From NCBI RefSeq assembly GCF_021018895.1, contig NC_079374.1, forward strand, positions 1,717,212 through 1,781,211: a stretch of 64,000 nucleotides of DNA, in the 5' to 3' direction. Numbering within the stretch: the first letter of the stretch is position 1; each line of letters opens with the position of its first letter. Made by a program: the position numbers and the translations under genes. This DNA is from Seriola aureovittata. Lineage: Eukaryota; Chordata; Actinopteri; Carangiformes; Carangidae. This document shows positions 11,851 through 53,440 of this stretch, piece after piece. The notes beneath the pieces were generated by a model that did no database searches, was not told where the DNA came from, and saw only the letters and a program-made list of their open reading frames with translations.

Positions 11851-13014
11851 ACACACCCTGTACAGACGTCTTTGTTGTGCTGGGAGCTGAAACGTTACCC
11901 TCCCATCATGCTGCTCTGCTCTGCGGACGTTTCAATCCCGACTACAACTGACAGCACGGCCGCTGCTTCACACGTGAGCCTAATAAAATCCTTTTCCCCC
12001 TCGACTCTGGAGATTAATCTGCCTTTCTCTGCTGTCTCCTCTCACTGTGTCTCTCCTTTATCAACACACACACACACACACACATTAGTGGAGAGGAGGC
12101 ATTTTGGTGACATGAAGCAGGAGGTTTAATGATTCGAGGAACCAGTGTGACAGAATTGCAGGAGGGCGGGATAATGGGCTGTCAAGCTGAGACTGTGTCC
12201 TTTAGAAGAGACACAGGAAGGAGACGCTGAGTTCCAGACGTCCCAATTAAAGAAGCTAAAACTATCATCAAATACAGTTTTTCATCTGGGTCTATTTCCA
12301 GGTGTGAGGCAGGCACATGTGGTCTTTTTATAACCCGTCACACACACAGCCACATTCGCCCCGTGATCCTAATCACAACCATCCAAGCGTTTAATAAAAA
12401 TCATAGAAAAGGAGGCGTTTTATTGGACCGTGCTGCACTGTAGGTGCCTCCTTATTAAAGGAGGAGAAACGCACATCTGTGTGTTTGGAATTCCATTAAA
12501 ATGCCAGACGTGAAACAGACGTGGACGGCGGCCATGTGACCGTTCACCCAGCTGTCAACACATCAAGAAAATATGAACACGAAGATGATGATGATGATGA
12601 TGATGACTGTTGTGCTGGAATTCTTACACACTTAAATTATGGCTTCACTGTTTTTCAAATCTGACTTAAAGCAATAATCAAGTGTTCGTTGGAGCATCAG
12701 AACAGTTTCTGCTCCTCTTCATAAAGGACTTTAATGTAAGTGAAGGGGATAAAATAAAGTTAATAATCTTCTACATACAGTCATTTTAAATTCCCTCGTG
12801 TCTCAAACTGCAGCTCAGCATGAAAAACAAAGAGGGAGATTCACACTAACATCTCATAGACACATTGTTTTATTACAACTGTGTCGTTATTTCAGTTATA
12901 GATGTTAACAAATACATTAATAAACACTTTTATCTGCTTACATTGAAATTATAGTTTTATCAATTATTTATTTAATATGTATATACTTTATTACTTTTAA
13001 TTACTTAAAGGAAC

Positions 13015-13385
13015 TGTATGTAAGTTTTCGCTATTGCTACATAGCTAACGTTAGCAACAGCTGTTTACTCAGGAAGAAACAGTAAAAGGTTACCGATAAA
13101 TAAAATATAGAAATATACAAATTACAGATGACACAGAAATAAATGAAGTTAACAGAGAAAACAAAATCTCTCATACACATTTTTTTCAAACCCTAATGGT
13201 TTGCTTCTATTTCCATCGTGTCTTTTCTTCTACTGAAATTAGCATGCTAACCAGCTAGCCGCGGCCTGGTCAGAATGTCTCGTCACTTTCCAATACCGAG
13301 TCACTGAAGAAGTAGCTGCTTACAGGACGTAGCACCTTTTGTATTGTAAGCTGCTAAATAGCTAACGTTAGCAACAGCTAACAAT
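13015..13385. mobile_element. inverted-repeat element (same family as 53441-53803), degenerate
   Basis: It begins with a CTATTGCTACATAGCTAACG segment and ends with an inverted TAGCTAACGTTAGCAACAGC segment. The middle shares long stretches with 53441-53803 (for example TAGCATGCTAACNAGCTAGC and the GAGT-ACTGAAGAAG part). The outer end of the right arm is missing. It is a non-autonomous terminal-inverted-repeat element without coding capacity. Confidence 0.65.
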
Positions 13386-13885
13386 AAAACAGAAACAATA
13401 AAGGTTACCGATAAATCAAACACAGAAATATATACAATTACAATTACAAATGACAAATCCATAAATAAATAACATTAACAGAGAACATTCTACATGTATT
13501 TTAGTGCAGGAGGAAAGTCGGAGTATGAGTTCAGAGCGACTGGGTTTGAAGTTGAGGTGTGTGTTTATTCTCCAGTGTCAGGTTTTAGGAAAATGTAGGT
13601 CATGATGTGTGTTTTGCTGACAATGTTTGGGAGCAAACAGATCTGCTGGACAGTGTTTTTATGGACCTCAGCAACCGCAGGGAAATATTTATTTTACACC
13701 AATTACTCACTCGTTTCCCCCCGTTCACATTTCTCTTCTTCTAACTTGATTTTTTTTTTCCACTGCAGGAAGTTTTTTTGTTGTTGTTGTTGAAACTTTT
13801 CAGGTTGAGGATGTTGATTTTTCTATTTTATTTATTTATTTATTAAAAAAAAAAAAAAAAATTATCAGTGTCTTTATTCACCCTG

Positions 13886-13916
13886 TATATATATATATAT
13901 ACTATATATATATATA

Positions 13917-13976
<60 letters not shown>
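13886..13976. repeat. (TA)n microsatellite
   Basis: Long TA run, preceded by a poly(A) tract at 13844-13860. Its counterpart in copy 2 has a different arrangement. Confidence 0.95.
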
Positions 13977-13977
<1 letters not shown>

Positions 13978-15431
13978 TCCTATTAGAAGAAATAGAAAAG
14001 TGTCTCTGTGAAGTCCAGGCAGCTGCTGCCCTCTGCTGACAGATCCACACACCTGCAGCTGGGGTTCATACCTGTGTCTGTCCTCTATACACAGTGAGGA
14101 CAAAGAGGTACAGAGGTGCTGTCTGCACCACTCATCACACTGTGTTCTGTCGTGTGTTCTGTTGGATCTCTCCCTGTGCGGATGAATTCAGTATCCCATT
14201 AAAAATCTGACTCACACAAACACACACACACACACACACAACACACACACACACACACACACAGTATACACACCCTGTACAGACGTCTTTGTTGTGCTGG
14301 GAGCTGAAACGTTACCCTCCCATCATGCTGCTCTGCTCTGCGGACGTTTCAATCCCGACTACAACTGACAGCACGGCCGCTGCTTCACACGTGAGCCTAA
14401 TAAAATCCTTTTCCCCCTCGACTCTGGAGATTAATCTGCCTTTCTCTGCTGTCTCCTCTCACTGTGTCTCTCCTTTATCAACACACACACACACACACAC
14501 ATTAGTGGAGAGGAGGCATTTTGGTGACATGAAGCAGGAGGTTTAATGATTCGAGGAACCAGTGTGACAGAATTGCAGGAGGGCGGGATAATGGGCTGTC
14601 AAGCTGAGACTGTGTCCTTTAGAAGAGACACAGGAAGGAGACGCTGAGTTCCAGACGTCCCAATTAAAGAAGCTAAAACTATCATCAAATACAGTTTTTC
14701 ATCTGGGTCTATTTCCAGGTGTGAGGCAGGCACATGTGGTCTTTTTATAACCCGTCACACACACAGCCACATTCGCCCCGTGATCCTAATCACAACCATC
14801 CAAGCGTTTAATAAAAATCATAGAAAAGGAGGCGTTTTATTGGACCGTGCTGCACTGTAGGTGCCTCCTTATTAAAGGAGGAGAAACGCACATCTGTGTG
14901 TTTGGAATTCCATTAAAATGCCAGACGTGAAACAGACGTGGACGGCGGCCATGTGACCGTTCACCCAGCTGTCAACACATCAAGAAAATATGAACACGAA
15001 GATGATGATGATGATGATGATGACTGTTGTGCTGGAATTCTTACACACTTAAATTATGGCTTCACTGTTTTTCAAATCTGACTTAAAGCAATAATCAAGT
15101 GTTCGTTGGAGCATCAGAACAGTTTCTGCTCCTCTTCATAAAGGACTTTAATGTAAGTGAAGGGGATAAAATAAAGTTAATAATCTTCTACATACAGTCA
15201 TTTTAAATTCCCTCGTGTCTCAAACTGCAGCTCAGCATGAAAAACAAAGAGGGAGATTCACACTAACATCTCATAGACACATTGTTTTATTACAACTGTG
15301 TCGTTATTTCAGTTATAGATGTTAACAAATACATTAATAAACACTTTTATCTGCTTACATTGAAATTATAGTTTTATCAATTATTTATTTAATATGTATA
15401 TACTTTATTACTTTTAATTACTTAAAGGAAC

Positions 15432-15803
15432 TGTATGTAAGTTTTCGCTATTGCTACATAGCTAACGTTAGCAACAGCTGTTTACTCAGGAAGAAACAGT
15501 AAAAGGTTACCGATAAATAAAATATAGAAATATACAAATTACAGATGACACAGAAATAAATGAAGTTAACAGAGAAAACAAAATCTCTCATACACATTTT
15601 TTTCAAACCCTAATGGTTTGCTTCTATTTCCATCGTGTCTTTTCTTCTACTGAAATTAGCATGCTAACCAGCTAGCCGCGGCCTGGTCAGAATGTCTCGT
15701 CACTTTCCAATACCGAGTCACTGAAGAAGTAGCTGCTTACAGGACGTAGCACCTTTTGTATTGTAAGCTGCTAAATAGCTAACGTTAGCAACAGCTAACA
15801 ATA
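15432..15803. mobile_element. inverted-repeat element, duplicated copy
   Basis: This is the tandem-duplicated copy of the element at 13015-13385, so it arose by the 2.4-kb duplication and not by a separate insertion. Confidence 0.65.
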
Positions 15804-16302
15804 AAACAGAAACAATAAAGGGTTACCGATAAATCAAACACAGAAATATATACAATTACAATTACAAATGACAAATCCATAAATAAATAACATTAACAGA
15901 GAACATTCTACATGTATTTTAGTGCAGGAGGAAAGTCGGAGTATGAGTTCAGAGCGACTGGGTTTGAAGTTGAGGTGTGTGTTTATTCTCCAGTGTCAGG
16001 TTTTAGGAAAATGTAGGTCATGATGTGTGTTTTGCTGACAATGTTTGGGAGCAAACAGATCTGCTGGACAGTGTTTTTATGGACCTCAGCAACCGCAGGG
16101 AAATATTTATTTTACACCAATTACTCACTCGTTTCCCCCCGTTCACATTTCTCTTCTTCTAACTTGATTTTTTTTTTCCACTGCAGGAAGTTTTTTTGTT
16201 GTTGTTGTTGAAACTTTTCAGGTTGAGGATGTTGATTTTTCTATTTTATTTATTTATTTATTGAAAAAAAAAAAAAAATTATCAGTTTCTTTATTCACCC
16301 TG

Positions 16303-16399
16303 TATATATATATATATATATATACTATATATATATATATATATATATACATACTATATATTATACATATACTATATATATATATATATATATATATAT
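16303..16399. repeat. (TA)n microsatellite, copy 2
   Basis: TA-rich run with CTA interruptions, equivalent to 13886-13976. Confidence 0.95.
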
Positions 16400-16560
16400 T
16401 AGTCCTATTAGAAGAAATAGAAAAGTGTCTCTGTGAAGTCCAGGCAGCTGCTGCCCTCTGCTGACAGATCCACACACCTGCAGCTGGGGTTCATACCTGT
16501 GTCTGTCCTCTATACACAGTGAGGACAAAGAGGTACAGAGGTGCTGTCTGCACCACTCAT

Positions 16561-18357
16561 CACACTGTGTTCTGTCGTGTGTTCTGTTGTTTGTTCTGTC
16601 GTGTGTTCTGTCGTGTGTTCTGTTGTTTGTTCTGTCGTGTGTTCTGTCGTGTGTTCTGTTGTTTGTTCTGTCGTGTGTTCTGTCGTGTGTTCTGTTGTGT
16701 GTTCTGTTGTGTGTCCTGTCGTGTTTAATGTGTTCTGTCGTGTGTTCTGTTGTTTGTTCTGTTGTGTGTTCTGTTGTGTGTCCTGTCGTGTTTAATGTGT
16801 TCTGTCGTGTGTTCTGTTGTGTGTTTTGTCGTTTGTTGTGTGTTCTGTCGTGTGTTTTGTCGTGTGTTCTGTCGTGTGTTCTCTTGTGTGTTCTGTCGTG
16901 TGTTTTGTGTTCTGTCGTGTGTTTTGTCGTGTGTTCTGTCGTGTGTTCTCTTGTGTGTTCTGTCGTGTGTTCTGTCGTTTGTTGTGTGTTCTGTCGTGTG
17001 TTCTGTTGTGTGTTCTGTCGTGTGTTCTGTTGTGTGTTCTGTCGTTTGTTGTGTGTTCTGTCGTGTGTTGTGTGTTCTGTCGTGTGTTCTGTCGTTTGTT
17101 GTGTGTTCTGTCGTGTGTTCTGTTGTGTGTTCTGTCGTGTGTTCTGTTGTGTGTTCTGTCGTTTGTTGTGTGTTCTGTCGTTTGTTGTGTGTCCTGTCGT
17201 GTGTTCTGTTGTGTGTTCTGTCGTGCGTTCTGTCGTTTGTTGTGTGTTCTGTCGTTTGTTGTGTGTCTGTCGTGTGTTGTGTGTGTGTGTCTGTCGTGTG
17301 TTCTGTCGTTTGTTGTGTGTTCTGTTGTGTGTTCTGTTGTGTGTTCTGTTGTGTGTTCTGTCGTTTGTTGTGTGTTCTGTCGTTTGTTGTGTGTCCTGTC
17401 GTGTGTTGTGTGTTCTGTTGTGTGTTCCATCGTGTGTTGTCGTGTGTTCTGTCGTTTGTTGTGTGTTCTGTTGTGTGTCCTGTCGTGTGTTCTGTTGTGT
17501 GTTCTGTCGTGCGTTCTGTCGTTTGTTGTGTGTTCTGTTGTGTGTTCTGTTGTGTGTTCTGTTGTGTGTTCTGTCGTTTGTTGTGTGTTCTGTCGTTTGT
17601 TGTGTGTCCTGTCGTGTGTTGTGTGTTCTGTTGTGTGTTCTGTCGTGTGTTCCGTCGTGTGTTGTCGTGTGTTCTGTCGTTTGTTGTGTGTTCTGTTGTG
17701 TGTTCCATCGTGTGTTGTCGTGTGTTCTGTCGTTTGTTGTGTGTCCTGTCGTGTGTTGTGTTGTGTGTTCTGTTGTGTGTTCTGTCGTTTGTTGTGTGTT
17801 CTGTTGTGTGTTCCATCGTGTGTTCTGTCATTTGTCGTGTGTTCTGTCGTGTGTTCTGTTGTGTGTTCTGTCGTTTGTTGTGTGTTCTGTCGTGTGTTCT
17901 GTTGTGTGTTCTGTTGTGTGTTCTGTCGTGTGTTCTGTCGTTTGTCGTGTGTTCTGTTGTTTGTTGTGTGTTCTGTTGTGTGTTCTGTTGTGTGTTCTGT
18001 TGTGTGTTCTGTCGTGTTTTCTGTTGTTTGTTGTGTGTCCTGGCGTGTGTCTAGTCGTGTGTTCTGTTGTGTGTTGTGTGTCCTGTTGTGTGTTTTGTTG
18101 TGTTTTCTGTTGTGTGTTGTGTGTTCTGTTGTGTGTTCTGTTGTGTGTTGTGTGTTCTGTCGTGTGTTGTGTTGTGTGTTCTGTTGTGTGTTCTGTTGTG
18201 TGTTGTGTGTTCTGTTGTGTGTTCTGTTGTGTGTTCTGTTGTGTGTTGTGTGTTCTGTTGTGTGTTCTGTTGTGTGTTCTGTTGTGTGTTGTGTGTTCTG
18301 TTGTGTGTTGTGTGTTCTGTTGTGTGTTCTGTTGTGTGTTGTGTTGTGTTGTTTGTC
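16561..18357 (+). repeat. 12-bp minisatellite, about 1.8 kb
   Basis: The array consists of a 12-bp unit of the form GTGTTCTGTYGT (Y is C or T) with a frequent TTTGTTGTG variant, about 150 units. The first part is regular; the last 300 bp are enriched for the TGT variant and a GTGTTGTGTGTTCTG form. Because the unit is a multiple of three and carries no stop, open frames of several hundred codons of repeating V, C, S, L and F run through it in all forward frames and of T, H, N and R on the reverse strand. None is credible as a gene. Confidence 0.95.
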
Positions 18358-20380
18358 CTGCTGAGTCTTGGATCAAACTGAATACAGACACCTTTATGTG
18401 TTCTCATGTCGCTCTGTAGCTATTCTAAACTCCAAACTTCACCTCCCACACACGTCGTCATGGAGACGTCTGCAGCCTCCATCTCGTCTCTGTCGTGCTC
18501 CCTCACCTGTCCAACAGTTTCCCTCTGTGTCATTATCTCATCAGCCAATGGGAGCGGCTGTCAGCCTGCACAGGTGATGTATGTGAGGTGTAGGCTTGAT
18601 AACGCAGCAGCACCGTCTTATAACACTACAGACAGATGGATGGATGGTCATTATTTATTTGAGCATATAACATTAAAGTAATAATCTGAACATTTATGAG
18701 GAAGCACGTGACAATAAAAATGAGGACAGATTTTTTTTCGTGTCATGATAAAAATGATTCAATTTCAATTTGTTGGAGGATGAAATGTTGTTTTACATAG
18801 AGATGAACTGTATATGAAGACACGGTTGACTTGTGTATGTGATGAAGGTTGATATCAGTTTGTGAAATCATAATAAAATCTTACCCACAAACAAAAAAGA
18901 CAGAATATAAAATTATGATGTATGATGTAACAGAAACCATATTCAGATGTATGTATCTCCTCACTTCTTAATGTAAAGTCAGGTGTGTGGTGTACAGAGC
19001 TCTGTGGCGCCCTCCAGAGGCAGGAGTTGGAACAGGTCGTGTCCAGGGAGTGAAGGGAGCCTGTGTTTATCATGTGTGGATATCTTATTAATTACATCTG
19101 TAATGTTTGTGCATCAAAGAAAATATATTTGAATACATCTCAATACATTACAGCCATTTGCCAAATGAGTATAAACATAAACTCATAAAAGAAACGAATA
19201 AACTAAACCCAGAATACAAAGTTCAAACTGGATATATATACATGTAACATATGGGAGTGTCCTCACATCATACATATAATTCATGTGTAGGTACGGTGAG
19301 TGTCACTGTTCCTCTCTGAAAGTTCCTGTACCATCACCCACACCTGGTTTCTCAACCAGACAAAGTTTATTTCAAGACGTAGACAGTTTTTTTATGATGA
19401 GTTTACTGACTGGTCATGTACAGTTCCTTTTCCTTAGGGCAATTGTTTTTATAAAATCATAAAGTATTATAATGTTTCCAACAGCTCCCACAGGTCTGAC
19501 TCTGCAGCTCTGCCTCTTTACACGTCTCCGTTTAATAATTATATCGACCTAGCTGTCCCACCTGATCCTGCACTGTCTCACTGCTTTGTCTCCAACCAGC
19601 AGGAAGACAACAGCTGTGTGAGAGATGCACGTGCAAAGAGGAGCTCCTGGCTGCCTGTGACCGACCGACCGACCACAGGAGGGCGACAGAAACTAAAGAA
19701 CACAGACATGGATCCAGTCCAGGAGGATGTTACACTGTAAAATAATAATGTCAGTCAAGCGCTAAGCTTTTGACTTATTGTCTGCAGACTGTAAAAGCAA
19801 GTGACTGTGTTCTGTTGTGAAATAGATATAGATCAGATAGAACAGATCAAATGAATCCAGCTTAAATCTTCCATCAGATTGCAGAGATTTTGTTTCCCAA
19901 GCGACAATATCATCATTATTATTATTATTATTATCATTACTATATTTGTGTTGAATTGGGTGTGAGGCTGCGGCTGTAACATAATTCTGTCATGCCTGTT
20001 GTTCTGGCATCAAACTTGCAGATGTTCTTCTTATGAAACTTTATCCACTCCATCTTTATTGTGCAGGCCTGGTCTCTGACGCCTGGACGCGCAGGGGCTT
20101 TTCCTGGCAGAGAAGAAGAAGATGGAGGCGATAGCGTCATGATTTAAAAGATTTACAGCCGCTGATCAAAGTTAGGTCCCTCGGTGCACGCAGCCGACAT
20201 GCAGCAGCTTCCAGTGATAAGAGGAAGACCTTGAGTCCGGAGCGAAGTCCGCGCCCTGAACTCTGCAGAGCTGCATGGAAATCAGGTTTTTAAAAAAAGG
20301 AAAAAGTACTCGTCCCTGCAGGTTCATTGCACCTCATTATAATCCTCCGCGTCCACAAGGCAGTGCGCTGCTCTACTATG
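18358..20380. other. intergenic, no gene recognised
   Basis: Unique-looking sequence upstream of mao without a recognisable coding exon. It contains a short ATT run near 19915-19935. The last few hundred bases become GC-rich as the mao promoter is approached. Confidence 0.45.
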
Positions 20381-20383
20381 GAT

Positions 20384-20427
20384 GGGCGGAGCCTGCAGGG
20401 AGGGGGCCTGGCCGGAGCCTTTTAATA
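20384..20427 (+). promoter_or_regulatory. mao core promoter candidate (GC box and TTTTAATA)
   Basis: A GGGCGG Sp1-type box lies at 20384-20389, followed by a G-rich stretch and TTTTAATA at 20420-20427, about 65 bp before the mao start codon. Sp1 sites are known drivers of mammalian MAO promoters. The 5' UTR would therefore be short (about 40 bases). No experimental start site is available here. Confidence 0.45.
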
Positions 20428-20491
20428 CAGATGCGCTCCTCTGTGCGCCCTGCGTTCAGCGGCGAGCGGACACGGCAGAGCAGACGGCACC

Positions 20492-49770
<29,279 letters not shown>

Positions 49771-50199
49771 ACCCCCCCCCCCCCCTCCCTCACCTGTCAT
49801 CTCACTCCTCTGCATCTCAACAGACGCTGTACTTGTAGTGCACTACTTTACGCTCCAAATGACAAAGTCGTGCACCACGCAGCGAACAGGAGGTTGTTGT
49901 GAGAAGCAAGAAAAGACTGTTGAGCTGAAAACACTGACGCACCGTCGCCGCAGAGAGGGAGACAAACCACCGAGACCAGGAGTGAGGAAGACTTCGCTTC
50001 ATCTTTAATCTTCTTCAGATTCAAACCAGATTCAAACCAATGAAGGAAAAAGATCAGAACCGATTCAAAAGAAAGAAAGAATATATAAATATATAAAATA
50101 TGTCACTATTAATATTAATATTCCACGCATTGCCAATGACATTCAGATCCTTGATTACATGAGAGTTTAATAACTCATCATGCTTTCTGTGTGTGTGTG

Positions 50200-50233
<34 letters not shown>

Positions 50234-50279
50234 AGCTTTGTTTGTATGCATGCGTTCGTGAGTGTGTGTTGTGTACAAA

Positions 50280-50313
<34 letters not shown>

Positions 50314-51130
50314 ATCCACTGTGTCTAATTACCTCTGCTGATTTTAGGTGCTGATTTATTCTGGCCGAGCAGCTGCGGCTGTTTGATGAGATCCAGTTCA
50401 CGTCAGAACAGAACAGGAGTTGTACAGACTCTGAGAGGAGGCTCAGGGATGAAGCTGCTCGTGTTCTGTGTTTCTCTCGCCGTCGACTAATCCCATGGAA
50501 ACACAACAATGAATTGATCCTGTTATCGAGTATTGTCCGATCGCCTGATTTAGCTTCTTCCTCTGACCCAGTGTCGTCGGAAAACTGCTAAAAACACACG
50601 AGTGCGTCACTCCGTCGCTCGGAGTGACGTTTCTCTTTTCTTTTTTCTCTCACTACGATGAACGTGGGCTCTGATGTTTACTCTGCGTCAGCGCCACGCA
50701 CGCCGTCCTGCTGCTATAAATACTCACTACTACACCAAACCTGTGTCACTCCGCTGCCTGAAGAGTTGTTTTAAAGTGTGTTTTATTCCTGAAGCTTCAC
50801 ACTCCGAGTCACACTCACTCTGGATAGTTTCATTTATATAAATTTACATATATTTCCAAGAATCACAAATCTGCCTCAGAGGCCTTTATGAGTCGTACAA
50901 CACGAGTCGACGCTGATTTTTAAATTAATCTTACAAAACTGTTCTAGTGTCAGATATTACTCACAAGGTCGCGGCTAAAAATACAAAAGCAGATTAACAT
51001 CTGCTCAACACGGCGCCGCCTGACTCTTTCAGGAAATGACCTTTATACTGATGAACTGACAGGTTAGGAGAGTGTTCAGAGACGAGTTCATTGTCAGTTT
51101 TCATGGGATGTTTTGACATTAGAATAAAAA
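49771..51130 (+). other. probable mao 3' UTR and downstream
   Basis: No coding content. A C run follows the stop at once (49771-49790). Microsatellites lie at 50189-50233 and 50280-50308. AATAAA-type signals are seen at about 51123 and 51139; earlier candidates are poor. The actual transcript end is undetermined. Confidence 0.35.
50995..51050. repeat. short dispersed block also at 49280-49330
   Basis: Second copy of the shared block, with small differences (GGCGCCGCC against GGCGGCGCC). Confidence 0.6.
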
Positions 51131-52092
51131 AGAAGAAGAATAAAAAGCATAAGAAGAATAACGCCAGCTTTATCCTTCAGATTAAAAGCTGTACTTGGTG
51201 ATGTAGCGCTGAGCGGCTCCGTGTGCTCGTCTATGGCTCAATGTAATGGAAGCATTCGAATGTATTTTCTTCAGAATAGATAACAAACCAGTTGTTGCTG
51301 TTATATGATCATCTCATTTTAAATTTTTTTCTCATTCATTATTTTAGTTCAGTGGTTGTCAAACGTTGGATGAATTGGACTGATGTGGGGAATTAAACAA
51401 GAGTTTGCTGATGCTGTTTGAGGAGAACCGCTGATTTAATGACTGCAGTTCCTCCAACAGGAGAAGCTGTGTCCCACGTTCAGGGCGCACATCGTACACC
51501 GCGAAGGCCTGACCGAAATGAGCTGGTCTGGCCTGTTCCCGCCCTTTCCGCTGCGTCGCAAAGTGTGGCTCCTGTTGAGGTTGAGGTTTTAAGTCTGTTG
51601 GTTTTAACAGTTGTAGCGTTAGCTGTTAGCTGTTAGCCGCCTCTGAACTGGGACACAGCCTGCGTGTTGGATTTTATCGACTTACATTATCGCACCTGAT
51701 AGAAGCTTTTATTGTTTTATTCACTGATGGAGAATCTAATGAGTTTAAATCAGAGAAGATGTAGCTCATGTTCATAAGAAAACTTCTGATTCCTCTTAAA
51801 CTAAACGTGAGAATGCAGATGAAGGATTATTCTCAGAGAGACGAACAGCTGAACATCCGCTAACCGTTCAACAGCGCTCGCCCCGTGCCGAACCAGATGT
51901 AGGACGTCTGGATGTGGCAGGATGGAGATCTGGTTTTTTTTGGAGGGTGGATGTGAAGAAAAAACCAATCGACACACAGGACTGACTCCAACAGAGAGCT
52001 GGTGTTTGTGCTTCTGTTTCGCAGGACGCTGCGCTGTGTGTGCAGCTGTGTGTGCTCACTGAGAGAATCCTGCTGTTCTTGTCCCAAAGACT

Positions 52093-52157
<65 letters not shown>
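52093..52157 (+). repeat. (GT)n microsatellite
   Basis: Uninterrupted GT run. Confidence 0.95.
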
Positions 52158-52159
<2 letters not shown>

Positions 52160-52523
52160 TTATCTGTTGTGCCTTAATGGAACTCGTAGTGTTTTTGTCA
52201 TTTCTCTCAAGTGCCTGTGTGACTCTGACACTCTCTCCCCTCCCCCCCCCCCCCCTCCCATCTGCACTGGAGGTGAGAGGTCAGATGGACCAGGTCACTG
52301 GTTTGATCAGTCACCAATAACCATCAATACGCAGGGACTGGCAAACACCTAGCCCCTGTTAGCATGTCCACAACCTCTTATTTTAACCCCCCCCCCTGTG
52401 TTACCTGAGTGACACCCTCAGTATAAAGTCGACTCAGGTGAAGCCAGGTGTGTAAACAATGTCACCTTTGAATACCAGAGCTCAGACTGTTGGGTTTATC
52501 AAACCGCTTATCTCCAGTAAAGC

Positions 52524-52527
<4 letters not shown>

Positions 52528-52577
<50 letters not shown>
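52528..52577 (+). repeat. (GT)n microsatellite
   Basis: Uninterrupted GT run. Confidence 0.95.
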
Positions 52578-52579
<2 letters not shown>

Positions 52580-52696
52580 GTGCTTCACGTCTCCGCTTGT
52601 TGTGACGTCGTCATGTCTCTGTAGCTGCTTAACTTCACCTTGTTAGTGCCAACTTTCCTCCCCCTGCCCTTCATCCCCGCTCCTGCGCTGGTTTAA

Positions 52697-52758
52697 CCCC
52701 CCCCACCACCACCCCCCCACCCCCCACCCCCCCACCCCCCCACCACCACCACCACCAG
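52697..52758 (+). repeat. C-rich tract with CCA triplets
   Basis: Poly(C) runs separated by A, ending in (CCA)n. Confidence 0.9.
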
Positions 52759-53364
52759 GCCGACTCTAGAAGTGAGGATCTGACGATGATGTTTTTAACT
52801 CACATTTTAACCCACACCTGATAATGTTACCTGACGTCAGTGAACAGAAAACATAAAAACCAGCACACTGTTTCCGTACTAGCACCAGAACCATCAGCAG
52901 ACATGATGTGTGGTTTACTCCATGTCTCACCCTTCTTCATCGTTCTCTGGAGACTGTCCCTCCGCCCCTCTTGTCCTTCTGTGCACATGAGCCTCCGTCA
53001 TGCTTCCTGTGACCCGTCTTTGATGTCTTTGATTCCTCAAACTAAGCTGGTGATAATTAACAGAAAACTAAAATGTGAAATAAATCTTTTACTCGTATGA
53101 AACCGTCTTCGTGTATCAGTGTTTTATTTCTGTTGTTGTTTAAAGCTCTTTTAGACACATAAAAGCTGACATTAGTTCTTTAATCCTCATCAGTCATGGT
53201 GAGATGTAATAACTGGCCAGAGGGTGTTGTCAGAATAAAGGTCATTACTTCAGAAGGGTTTATCATATGAAAGTGTAAAGAAATATACAAAATAAACAAG
53301 TGTATTTGTGTGAAGATAGCGTACCAAGAAAGGTCAACAGTTACAACAGGCTATAGCTGTTTGT

Positions 53365-53440
53365 CTTTATGCTAAGCTAAGCTAACCAGCTGCTGGCCAT
53401 AGGCTTATATTTACCAGACTGACATGACAATAGGAGCTAT
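53365..53440. repeat. fragment of GCTAAGCTAAG-type fish element
   Basis: Right half only: 'tgctaagctaagctaaccag' followed by 'ctgctggccataggcttat'. It abuts the inverted-repeat element that follows. Confidence 0.55.

Larger units (their letters stand above)
11743..14164 (+). repeat. tandem duplication, copy 1
   Basis: About 2.42 kb that is repeated almost base for base in 14163-16589. It starts in TGGATCTCTCCC and ends in two units of the GTTCTGTCGT minisatellite. Inside it are a CA run, a GAT triplet run (about 12587-12605), a degenerate inverted-repeat element and an AT dinucleotide array. Small open frames of 85 and 63 aa recur in both copies but look like chance frames. Confidence 0.95.
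14165..16589 (+). repeat. tandem duplication, copy 2
   Basis: Second copy of 11743-14164. Differences that I can find are limited mainly to the CA run (one extra base breaking phase), the poly(A) tract, the AT array, one added G (AAAGGGTTACC) and a G-to-T near the AT array. Copy 2, not copy 1, runs on into the full minisatellite. The junction with copy 1 shows only a 2-bp (TG) overlap. Confidence 0.95.
51131..53360. other. intergenic, no gene recognised
   Basis: Only microsatellites and C-rich or CAC-rich low-complexity sequence stand out (GT at 52093-52157 and 52528-52577; C/A tract at 52697-52758). Part of 51575-51645 resembles 27130-27190, probably another repeat fragment. Confidence 0.45.

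Noticed and set aside
11872..14546. Identical 85-aa frames at 11872 and 14289 (and 63-aa frames at 13602 and 16020)
   Set aside because: They are repeated only because the DNA is duplicated. They include CA-repeat or T-rich translation and no domain.
16725..18407. Long reverse-strand frames of T, H, N, R and E repeats
   Set aside because: Complement of the same minisatellite; composition is dictated by the repeat.
16587..18419. Open frame of 610 codons
   Set aside because: It is the translation of the 12-bp minisatellite, open in all forward frames, with only a handful of residue types. No splice or start context supports it.
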